From an uncultured Bacteroidales bacterium (GTDB lineage Bacteria; Bacteroidota; Bacteroidia; Bacteroidales; Bacteroidaceae), in NCBI GenBank assembly GCA_902802815.1, contig CADCNQ010000012.1, positions 1-64,000 on the forward strand: a stretch of DNA of 64,000 nucleotides, given 5' to 3'. The translations under genes were made by a program, and so were the position numbers. Below are positions 54,156 through 62,512 of this stretch, in pieces. Position 1 is the stretch's first letter. Each line of letters begins with the position of its first letter. The notes below the pieces were generated by a model. It was given only the letters and a program-made list of their open reading frames with translations, searched no databases and had not been told where the DNA came from.

Positions 54156-54796
54156 CTCTTATTACTTATCTTAGATAGTTTTTTTGAAAAATCATACTCG
54201 ACCGTCTCCAGCTCTCCTCTTATGTATGATGATACAAGGTAAACATCCTCTTCCTCATCATCTTTTGTAATCATATAAGCACTGCTCACAAGATTACATG
54301 AAGGAAATTTGTCAACAGAAGACATTCCGTACGTTGAATCATTTTTCTTAATAAGGATAGCTCCATGGTGAATTGACTCTACCGATTCCCACATAGGCCA
54401 TGTAAACTTAGCATCGAGTGAGGTAAATGTCGCAACATCTATAATCCCCAACCCTATCACCTGACGTTTCAAATCTACATTCTTATAAGCTCTTTTTACG
54501 ACAGCATAGGTGTGATTACAGTCTTGAAACAAGAACGGCATTGCGTCTGCAAACAACTCCGATTCCTGACCATCCTGTGTTGTGATGTAACATTCATTTA
54601 CAGATTCTCCATACTTAAAGCCTACGAGTATCCCTGTATCTTCAAACAAATATAACGTATCAAAATATCTCGGCGATATTCCCATCTGAGTCACCTTGAT
54701 ATAGTCTCCCATAACGGTGAGTGTCCTACCTTTCCATGACGCATAAGTCACATCAAAGTCATCTACAGTTAAGACTTTATCACAATTTATTTTCAT
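54152..54796 (-). CDS. Unrecognised beta-rich protein of the defence-like operon
   Basis: The 214-residue protein has no signal peptide, no membrane segment and no recognisable motif. It reads as a series of short beta-strand-like segments with acidic turns (GRTLTVMGDYIKVTQMG, DEEEDVYLVSSYIRGE). It may be a beta-propeller or WG-repeat-like fold. It lies 2 nt after the PP2C gene and overlaps the next gene by 4 nt, so it is probably a partner or substrate of the phosphatase. Confidence 0.55.
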   Translation of the reverse strand: MKINCDKVLTVDDFDVTYASWKGRTLTVMGDYIKVTQMGISPRYFDTLYLFEDTGILVGFKYGESVNECYITTQDGQESELFADAMPFLFQDCNHTYAVVKRAYKNVDLKRQVIGLGIIDVATFTSLDAKFTWPMWESVESIHHGAILIKKNDSTYGMSSVDKFPSCNLVSSAYMITKDDEEEDVYLVSSYIRGELETVEYDFSKKLSKISNKR

Positions 54797-54798
54797 TG

Positions 54799-55461
54799 TT
54801 ATAATGATACATATATTAAAGAATGGTTGTCTGTAAAGCCATCATTCTGTTTGTCGATATCAAACTGGTCTTTCCTAATAGACTCTATAAGATAGTCAAC
54901 CGGGCAGTCCTTATAAAGGCCATCCGAACAAATCAAAATCTCATCTCCTGTTTGTAGGGATATCTTGTGCTGATCTACCTTATCGTCTTCGTTACCCATA
55001 ATAGAACGGGTGACAATGTGACCATACCTCTCGCGTTCTTTAAAAGAAATAATGCGCTTATGGCTCAATTCATTCAATATAGAGTGGTCTTCCGTTTGAA
55101 AATAAACTTCATTATTTCTAAAGACATACACTCTGGAATCGCCGGCCCAAAAGATTGTTGCTTCCAATCCACACAAAAAAACTCCGGCCACAGTACTTCC
55201 CATTTTCAGGACAGAAAGATTCTGGCGCTCTTTCAGAAGATTATTTGAAGCTATGCGAGTGGATTCCTCAATAGACATATCCCGGCTTAAACCGTAGGCA
55301 AAGCTATCTCCAACAACTCTGGCTGCAACATCTCCAAAAGCATAACCTCCCATCCCATCTGCGACAAGATGCAGGCTACGTTCTTGTCCCAATTCTGTTG
55401 AAACAAGATAGTCTTGATTTTGTTCCCTGCTGCCGATATTACTATATTTGAAAACCTTCAT
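54799..55461 (-). CDS. PP2C-family serine/threonine phosphatase
   Basis: The 220-residue cytoplasmic phosphatase has all metal-binding motifs: REQNQDYL, VADGMGGYAFGDVA, GSTVAG, WAGDSRVYVFR, LICSDGLYK and the final TDNHS aspartate. It has no extra domain. The start overlaps the HerA gene stop by 1 nt (TAATG). Known PP2C proteins of this type counteract a Ser/Thr kinase; no kinase lies in the window, so a kinase gene may be upstream beyond 64 kb, or the phosphatase serves a non-kinase role. Confidence 0.9.
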   Translation of the reverse strand: MKVFKYSNIGSREQNQDYLVSTELGQERSLHLVADGMGGYAFGDVAARVVGDSFAYGLSRDMSIEESTRIASNNLLKERQNLSVLKMGSTVAGVFLCGLEATIFWAGDSRVYVFRNNEVYFQTEDHSILNELSHKRIISFKERERYGHIVTRSIMGNEDDKVDQHKISLQTGDEILICSDGLYKDCPVDYLIESIRKDQFDIDKQNDGFTDNHSLIYVSL

Positions 55462-58400
55462 TATACTGCCTTTATCGTATCTCCGCCATGCTTTGTAACA
55501 CGAGGACGAGTGCTAATCTTCATCGGTCGGCTGGTAACTCCTTTATCCGTCGATTTCGTTGCCCACAAATAGGCTTCTCCTGGCAAAAGTGTTGCCATAT
55601 CTGAGGAAGAAAGAGTTTGTAGCTGTGTGATGGACTTCTGCACATGTTTTACCCATTGTGGGCTATTAAACTTGTGCATCAACATAACGGATGACAATTC
55701 TATAATTTCTGTGGGAAGGCTCATGGGATCCTGGCTTGCAATCATCATCGAGACACCTTTATGTCTCATCTCTCTGATTGCTGTAACGATGGTGCTTGTC
55801 AGGTCTTTATTGTCCATGTACTTATGTGCCTCGTCAAACACAATAAACTTATTGAATCGAGTGCCTTGATATTCTTTCACGCCAGCAAAGATGTTCAACA
55901 TGATGACAAACAAGCCCAGAGCATCATCTTTATCTATAAACTCATCGCGTAAGTCTACAATAATCAGGCGTCCGGGACGTAGTAAAGAGCCTAACTTTTG
56001 TGTATCGTCAATGTACTCTTCCGCAAACGCCAAGCGCTGCTGCGCCAATGCTTTCTGAGATGTTGACAACAAGGCTGAGTTTTCTACGCTTTGCTTCAAT
56101 CCTTCCAGATTAAGGTTTTTGCGATTAGCTCTCATGATTGCCCTGAGTTGATTGATATATGTGGACTCGTTACCCACCGCCTTCAACAAAAACATCCAGT
56201 CTTGAACATTAAGGTCTGTTGAATGGAAGGCAATGGGATGAATCTCTATTGACGGATACTCTTCTTGTCTTTCTTCTACTTTGTCAACAGGACATAACAT
56301 GATAACATCTTCAATATTACCTGGCTCAGCACCGTACACCTCTTTTAGCTTCTGCAGTTGTCCTGCCTCGTCATTTGCATGAATCATCGACGTGAACTCG
56401 GGTGCATAATCCATACTTTCACTATAATGGAAGATGACACTCGCCATCGGCGCTGGCAATAGGTTTATTTTAGAGAACTGCTTCAGTGTCATTTCTGTTA
56501 CAGTTCCTATCGTATAACTCTTACCGCCTCCCTGAACACCAAACAGACTTATTGTATTTGTCTCGCTAAGATCAATCGCTATCTTTCGATTGCCGTTTAT
56601 GCTCTCGCCGAGTATACCGTACTGTTCGCTTCCGCTGTTTTTACCAATCATGATGTCATATTTTGGCTGTACATAATTGGGGTCTACAGCAGGTTTCGGC
56701 TCAGTCATGACATCTGGCGTTGTCGCCTCAACGTGCTGAATTTCTTCGCTCTTTTGAGGTTCATTTCGGTCTTCTTGAGGTTTGGAAACAACATCAATTT
56801 CGTCTACTGATTCACTGGAGATATTTTGCTGCTCATTAGACTCTACAGGAGATTCTATTTCGCTACTTAGTTGCTCATTTTGAGGTTTAACATCTTGAAC
56901 AGGAATAAAAGACTCTTCATGATTTATTTTGAAGGATTCTTCGCGCAGGATTCTGTCAGAGGTTTCAAAAGCGGTCTTAAATTCTTCGTCTGCTCTAATC
57001 TGGGCGATATCCGTTGTCATCACAGAGGCATCCTTGTCCAGGATACGTTCAATCATCGGCTTACCCATGATGTAGAAGAGCGTTTCATTTAGATAATCTT
57101 TACGCTGGTATTCTGTGTTCTTAAATTGATATATCAGACCGAGCCTCTTGAAGCGTATTGTGAAGTTACCCTGAATCAGAGACAGGATAAACTTCTCGTA
57201 TTCTTTTGCTGTTTCCTCATTGAGATAATTATATCTAGCGGCCCTTCGAGAATAGAACGACAGCAGCGACTGCAGCTCAAGAGTCATCAATTCTCTGTCG
57301 AGTCGGTCGGGCGTCTGGTATTCAATATCGAAACGCTTCCTCAGAGCCAAGATCGTATTCTCAATCTGATGCTGCATCTTTTCTTGTAAGGATGCCAGTT
57401 CTTCATCGGAGAGGTTCTGACGACACTTTATCTCAATGACTGTAAACACGATTTCTCTTTTCTCTGTATGGAAGTCCACCAACAGGTCATCCGCTCTCTC
57501 TAATGAGTCGGAGTCCATATCTCGGAACAGTTCTTGATGCAGGTCGATAGGAATAATGAACGAATCTTCCAATAACCCCTTTTTGCGAAGCATTCTCTTC
57601 ATCAGAGTCGTCCCCAGAACTTCAAAGGCTTTATTCCTGGTGCTGTCCAATTGCATAATCATGCTACTGGATACAGAGCGAATGTCTGCCAAAAGTTCAT
57701 AAAACGCTTCTTTATCGTCAATATCAATGCCAAAGCTCTTAAAATGAGGGGCCAATAAACCTTCTATCTCTGAAGTCGGACGACAGGTAAGGAAAGAGGA
57801 TATGCCATTTAGTTCCGCACTCGGAAGATAATCCAGCAGATAGGGAGTTTCGCCTTCCTTGCACGGGATGTCAAAGAATTCTGGCCCCATGTTCTTATCG
57901 AAAGTGATCACCCAGTCGCTGATATCATGAACATAAGACAGCATGATTGAATTCCTGTCCCTAATGCTGAGAGTGAGAGAGGGAACAGAAACCTCGTAAT
58001 CTGTTGTCATCGAACGGGCAACCATTCTCTGTAATGTAGAGAATAACTTCTGTGTTTCGTTGGCAAAAGGTGAAACTGGATTCGGAATCGGCATTTCAGA
58101 AATATAGCGATGCCACATGTATCCTTTATCCGTCTTCTCCACTTGGACAATAGGTCTTTCTATTACTCCATTCAAGTAGAAAGACTGTTGCAGCGTGTTT
58201 GATCGCTTCAAAGACGCTTGAGTCGGGAATGGATTAACCAAGAATGAGAGATGTGCAGGATACTTGTTGGGGTCGCTGATAAACTCCTCAATGCTATTAA
58301 TGGAAAATCTGAGCTTCGGGAACAATCTGTTGTCATCCGCCTGAGAAAAGTTTTCTGCTTCCTCTGACACCTGTGTATCCGGATTAAGCAAATCTTTCAA

Positions 58401-60920
58401 CGCCTCCCCTTGTGGGAATCGCTTGTCGTCACAGAACATGCGAATCTCATAATGAATATCAAATGGCGTGTTGGCCGTGCTTTGCTCAATCATTACGAGG
58501 TTGTCTGCGAACACAGCTGCATCTCCTGCATTGAAAAGGTTGATGATAAGCTTGTTGGTGTATGGATGTTGAGTCACATATTTTCTTATCAGGCGGAACA
58601 CCATCTGCTTGTTGACATCGGAATCTATGCGGTATTGGACACCGATATTTAACAACTGAGAGACGTATGCTTTCAGCTGGCGAAAACCTGTTGAGAATGT
58701 ATCGTCGTTTGCTTGCTGTGGATTAGCATAGAAGCCCCATCCATAACATAATTCGCCTACATATTGGAGATAATCTTCGTTGTAGGCATCACGCATCACC
58801 AAAGGAGCGACGTCCTGCAACAATTCACCATAGAACAGATTATCCAGTTTTTTGTACCATACATCGGGTTTTCTGTAGCGAGGGTCCTCTGCCGTCTTGG
58901 CCTCCCAGTCTTCATACTGCTCGTAGATGTTAACCAACCATCCCAGCCTAATGGGGTTTAGAGGTGTCAACAACTTCGTATGGGCCGTGTGTTCATCCGG
59001 CATCTCCAAGGTTAAGGATACGGTGTCTATACTCTGAAGAGCAACTGCCAACGTTTGACTTACAGACGCATCATCAAAGGACCTTAACCAAGCGTGATAT
59101 TCAGAAAGATACTCCTTAATTTCACTGATATGATTAAAGACTTCATAGGTTTCTATCACACCGGTTCTATCTGGTGCAGACGCAAGAATGCTGTCAAAAA
59201 GCTCCCGCCTCTTTTCTAAAAGAGTCACCGGAATCTGCACCCCTTCAATTTCTTTAAGTATAAGGGATTTTAGATTTTCATCCGTGTAGTTATCAGATAT
59301 AACCGCATCGACATAACCTACCCTACCACTATTTTTTAAGATAATTTCTTCCAGTTCAAGAAGCTTTTTCGATAATGGTATCTGGTAATTGTTGTTGGCA
59401 TCATATCTGAGCTGGAACGTGTTGATATGGGTTGCATACTGCCAGCTCTTCAGCTCGTCATCTGACGTCTTGCCAGACTTATCCGTAATCGCTTGTCGTT
59501 GAGGGATTGACAGTTCTTGACCTTTTCTGTTCAACTCAATTCTGTATCGGAAATAGGCTTGTAGCAAATTGCTCACCTTCATTCTGGTGCCAGTCTCCTC
59601 TGGTTCTTCGGGTGAATCTTGCACCTGTAGGAAGAAGGTGTCACTGTCCGAAGTTAGAAGACGGCGCTGCTGTTGTTGAAACTGCTCCTTGCTTATTCCG
59701 GTGCTATCATGTTCCCTTTCCCACAGCTGTTGTATGTCTTCATCCCGGAAGTTATCCGTTACATTTAACTCCGTACCATCTATGTCTTCTGCATACACAT
59801 GGAAGAAATAGGTGCCATTCTCGAATGCATTGTTCAGCGAAAAAGAGATATCACGAAAATCCTTATTGTTCGCTGGTATTTTCTTGGTAACAACATCTGT
59901 TTCTTTGTAGAAACCGTCGCCGTTCATAAGAGCAATCCTCACCTTCTTGAGGTCCTCGTATGCGCTTGGCTTGGGAGAGAAGAATATTCTAAGCTTTACT
60001 CTCGCGCCTTTATTTTGGTCGATTTTCAGCTTAAGATCTTCGCCATCAATTGATAGGGCTTTTCCACCGATTTCCACTTTAGTAACGTGTAAGACACCAA
60101 GCTCTGTGATGTTTTTAAGGTAGTTGTACCATTTAGAGAAGTTGAGTTGTGGATATCTTGTCAGAATCTGTTCACACAGGTCTTTCCTGTTTATCAGACC
60201 ATTGTTTTCGCGAAGAAATTTTGCAACCTCTGCTTGAATGGTGCCTGGCTTGACTGGCAGAGAACTTATCCTATCTGCAACTGACAAAGAATAATCGGCC
60301 AAAACTGCAGCACAGTCATCGTTCTTCGTTAACAGTTGAGGGATGTATTCCTTCTTTGAAACTATTGTAGTATCAGGAATTAGGTTCAGAAGATACAAGC
60401 CATCGCCTATCGCTTCATCTGTGCCGCCGTGAAGAATAACATACAGTAGATACTTAATCTTATCCTGCAAAGAAACCTCCAGCGTTTTGTCCGTAAAACT
60501 AAGCGCATACTTTACCGCCTGTTTGTCGGACAAGCTTCCCTCCAGTTTGGCAAACAATCTTTCATCAAAATCAGATATACTCAAATCTCTGAATGTAGCA
60601 TTTCCATAGGAGTCTTCCGCAGATGTAAAGCTGTTCACTGGGATAAGCACCAAAATGGAAATGGTGAGATCATTGCGCAATTCGATAAGTTTCGTGGGGG
60701 TGATATATTCTTTTCCCGTCAAGTCTTCATCTTCGGTGAGGATATAGATTTGAGTTGAAGTCTCCAGACGAGACAGACGATTGTAGAGATCACGCAAGAC
60801 ATCCATAGAGAAACCGGTAACTTTCATACAGTTACCCGGAAGAGCATTTTTTATGCTCTCGCCATATACCTCCATAAATATTGTGAGGATATGGTCATAA
60901 TATGCGTTTATAATGTTCAT
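55461..60920 (-). CDS. HerA-type ATPase with embedded PD-(D/E)XK-like motif, DptH/DndH- or MAD8-like
   Basis: The 1819-residue protein has an N-terminal region with NDLTISILVLIP and SYGNATFRDLSI (about 85-120), reminiscent of DptH-type proteins. A long central part follows. A nuclease-like core lies around residues 1145-1180 (LLVDFHTEKREIVFTVIEIKCR, Glu1163-x-Lys1165). After an acidic, Gln/Glu/Ser-rich linker (about 1345-1410) comes the HerA/FtsK-class ATPase: Walker A GVQGGGKS (Lys1467), Walker B FIVFDEAHKYMD (Asp1696-Glu1697) and SQDPMSLP. Such proteins act as the translocase/nuclease engine of DNA-modification-dependent restriction. It is 11 nt after the 525-residue gene and overlaps PP2C by 1 nt. 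Confidence 0.8.
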   Translation of the reverse strand: MNIINAYYDHILTIFMEVYGESIKNALPGNCMKVTGFSMDVLRDLYNRLSRLETSTQIYILTEDEDLTGKEYITPTKLIELRNDLTISILVLIPVNSFTSAEDSYGNATFRDLSISDFDERLFAKLEGSLSDKQAVKYALSFTDKTLEVSLQDKIKYLLYVILHGGTDEAIGDGLYLLNLIPDTTIVSKKEYIPQLLTKNDDCAAVLADYSLSVADRISSLPVKPGTIQAEVAKFLRENNGLINRKDLCEQILTRYPQLNFSKWYNYLKNITELGVLHVTKVEIGGKALSIDGEDLKLKIDQNKGARVKLRIFFSPKPSAYEDLKKVRIALMNGDGFYKETDVVTKKIPANNKDFRDISFSLNNAFENGTYFFHVYAEDIDGTELNVTDNFRDEDIQQLWEREHDSTGISKEQFQQQQRRLLTSDSDTFFLQVQDSPEEPEETGTRMKVSNLLQAYFRYRIELNRKGQELSIPQRQAITDKSGKTSDDELKSWQYATHINTFQLRYDANNNYQIPLSKKLLELEEIILKNSGRVGYVDAVISDNYTDENLKSLILKEIEGVQIPVTLLEKRRELFDSILASAPDRTGVIETYEVFNHISEIKEYLSEYHAWLRSFDDASVSQTLAVALQSIDTVSLTLEMPDEHTAHTKLLTPLNPIRLGWLVNIYEQYEDWEAKTAEDPRYRKPDVWYKKLDNLFYGELLQDVAPLVMRDAYNEDYLQYVGELCYGWGFYANPQQANDDTFSTGFRQLKAYVSQLLNIGVQYRIDSDVNKQMVFRLIRKYVTQHPYTNKLIINLFNAGDAAVFADNLVMIEQSTANTPFDIHYEIRMFCDDKRFPQGEALKDLLNPDTQVSEEAENFSQADDNRLFPKLRFSINSIEEFISDPNKYPAHLSFLVNPFPTQASLKRSNTLQQSFYLNGVIERPIVQVEKTDKGYMWHRYISEMPIPNPVSPFANETQKLFSTLQRMVARSMTTDYEVSVPSLTLSIRDRNSIMLSYVHDISDWVITFDKNMGPEFFDIPCKEGETPYLLDYLPSAELNGISSFLTCRPTSEIEGLLAPHFKSFGIDIDDKEAFYELLADIRSVSSSMIMQLDSTRNKAFEVLGTTLMKRMLRKKGLLEDSFIIPIDLHQELFRDMDSDSLERADDLLVDFHTEKREIVFTVIEIKCRQNLSDEELASLQEKMQHQIENTILALRKRFDIEYQTPDRLDRELMTLELQSLLSFYSRRAARYNYLNEETAKEYEKFILSLIQGNFTIRFKRLGLIYQFKNTEYQRKDYLNETLFYIMGKPMIERILDKDASVMTTDIAQIRADEEFKTAFETSDRILREESFKINHEESFIPVQDVKPQNEQLSSEIESPVESNEQQNISSESVDEIDVVSKPQEDRNEPQKSEEIQHVEATTPDVMTEPKPAVDPNYVQPKYDIMIGKNSGSEQYGILGESINGNRKIAIDLSETNTISLFGVQGGGKSYTIGTVTEMTLKQFSKINLLPAPMASVIFHYSESMDYAPEFTSMIHANDEAGQLQKLKEVYGAEPGNIEDVIMLCPVDKVEERQEEYPSIEIHPIAFHSTDLNVQDWMFLLKAVGNESTYINQLRAIMRANRKNLNLEGLKQSVENSALLSTSQKALAQQRLAFAEEYIDDTQKLGSLLRPGRLIIVDLRDEFIDKDDALGLFVIMLNIFAGVKEYQGTRFNKFIVFDEAHKYMDNKDLTSTIVTAIREMRHKGVSMMIASQDPMSLPTEIIELSSVMLMHKFNSPQWVKHVQKSITQLQTLSSSDMATLLPGEAYLWATKSTDKGVTSRPMKISTRPRVTKHGGDTIKAV

Positions 60921-60931
60921 GTCTTTGTGAT

Positions 60932-62509
60932 TTATTTATTGAACTTATACCTCGGGCGTATCTTCTGTAAAGAGGAGGCGTCGCTGAGATCCGTGTAAAA
61001 ACCGATCTGGCGCAGTTTATTTTTCAAAGCTGTCATATTATCCTTGAATGCGAGATGAGTTTTAATATCAGCATCCTTGAATCGAGGCTCATTGGCGCCA
61101 TCTATAATCAGTCCATATCGGTAGCGAATTTCTTGAGCCAGCTGTCGAATACTCAAAGGACGCGATTCAAATTCACCATTCTCCTTGGGGTTCAGAACCA
61201 AAAGCTGAACCAAAACCTCCAACAACTTTGAACCGATGGCTCCACGACGCGTATATTTTCGGCTTCGACCATCAATCATTAAGGCTGACGTCTCGTTCTT
61301 CATGGAGGCTTTGTCTAAGAAATCACGAGAATACTTCAATTGATATGCAGCACCCACTTTCATTAGACACTGAACATACTTTTCCAAAGGAGTACTTTCA
61401 TACTGCAAATATTCTTGCAAATCCTTTGCATTCTGTTCTGCCTCCTGCATTTCCTCTATTGTTTTTGCTTCAGCAGAATAGCGATTATATATGTTTTGTA
61501 AAATCGCATTTATCTGAGCATTTATTTCAACAGGAGTATTCTTTATCATAGATAATGCGACGGATACAGAAGAATGAGGAGTAATTTGTCGACGCATCAC
61601 TCTTATTGCATATGAGGCCCGAATGTAGTCCATCAGGCCATTTAATGTTTTGTCCATATCGGCACAGGCAATCGGTGAAACGCTGCTTTCAAGTTTATCG
61701 GTTAGGTCAACAACTTGACTCCAATCATCTTCGACATCTAAAGTGCCTTCCTCTACCATCTTAGGCAATAGATATACCAACTTCTGAAAGTATAGCGAAA
61801 GATGAAAACCTGTCAATATTCGCAAATAATCAATGAAGACAGAACGAGGAATGCTGTGTTGATAGGCAAGCAATCTCATAATATCATCACAAAAAAGGTT
61901 AGCTTGATTCTTCAGGATTGGCTTTATCTCCATTTGCGTCGTAGGAACTTTTGTGTCGATATCAACTAATTTAATTAAATGGAGTATGCCTGCAGTGTCA
62001 ACATCCAACGTCGGACTGTCAACAATCTTTCGACTCACATTGTCCCATCCTATTGAGAGGTAGCTTTTCAACGCGTTCATCACCTCTGGGCGTTGACTTA
62101 TCATTATAAAGAGCTGATCGGCTGTATTATAGTCCTTGGTGTGTTTTTGATTCCTAATGCGATAGCTCTCTAAGTGAAGCGGTCTCATTGAGGCTATGTT
62201 TTCTTTTGCCTTACCACGATAAACCATATTTACAAGACTGCTTCTAATCCAACTTTCAACTGCATCTGAATTTTGAGAGTAACCAAGGATATTGTCATAC
62301 TTCTCTAAAACGCTGAAGTATTTCTTTAAAGATTTAATGTCATGAAAGGTTCCTGATTTCAACATGAGTTTAATGCGAGCACCATTGTTGCGCATCAACA
62401 TAAATAGGTTGACCAGCACATTATCTAAAGTAATGGCCTTAACATCTGCGGCAAAAATATATGGTTCGCGGAATACTCGCTCGTCCTTATTTATAATGGG
62501 CATCTGCAT
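60932..62509 (-). CDS. Unrecognised 525-residue protein in the DptG position
   Basis: The protein starts MQMPII and is soluble, mostly helical, with no ATP-binding or nuclease motif that I can see. Near the C-terminus it has RRGAIGSKLLEVLVQLLVL followed by RPLSIRQLAQEIRYRYGLIIDG, an arrangement like a winged-helix or effector-associated tail. Lying between a DptF-like and a DptH-like gene, with 3 and 11 nt gaps, it occupies the place of DptG/DndG (or MAD7) in known systems. Sequence alone does not prove that identity. Confidence 0.55.
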   Translation of the reverse strand: MQMPIINKDERVFREPYIFAADVKAITLDNVLVNLFMLMRNNGARIKLMLKSGTFHDIKSLKKYFSVLEKYDNILGYSQNSDAVESWIRSSLVNMVYRGKAKENIASMRPLHLESYRIRNQKHTKDYNTADQLFIMISQRPEVMNALKSYLSIGWDNVSRKIVDSPTLDVDTAGILHLIKLVDIDTKVPTTQMEIKPILKNQANLFCDDIMRLLAYQHSIPRSVFIDYLRILTGFHLSLYFQKLVYLLPKMVEEGTLDVEDDWSQVVDLTDKLESSVSPIACADMDKTLNGLMDYIRASYAIRVMRRQITPHSSVSVALSMIKNTPVEINAQINAILQNIYNRYSAEAKTIEEMQEAEQNAKDLQEYLQYESTPLEKYVQCLMKVGAAYQLKYSRDFLDKASMKNETSALMIDGRSRKYTRRGAIGSKLLEVLVQLLVLNPKENGEFESRPLSIRQLAQEIRYRYGLIIDGANEPRFKDADIKTHLAFKDNMTALKNKLRQIGFYTDLSDASSLQKIRPRYKFNK

Positions 62510-62512
62510 GAT

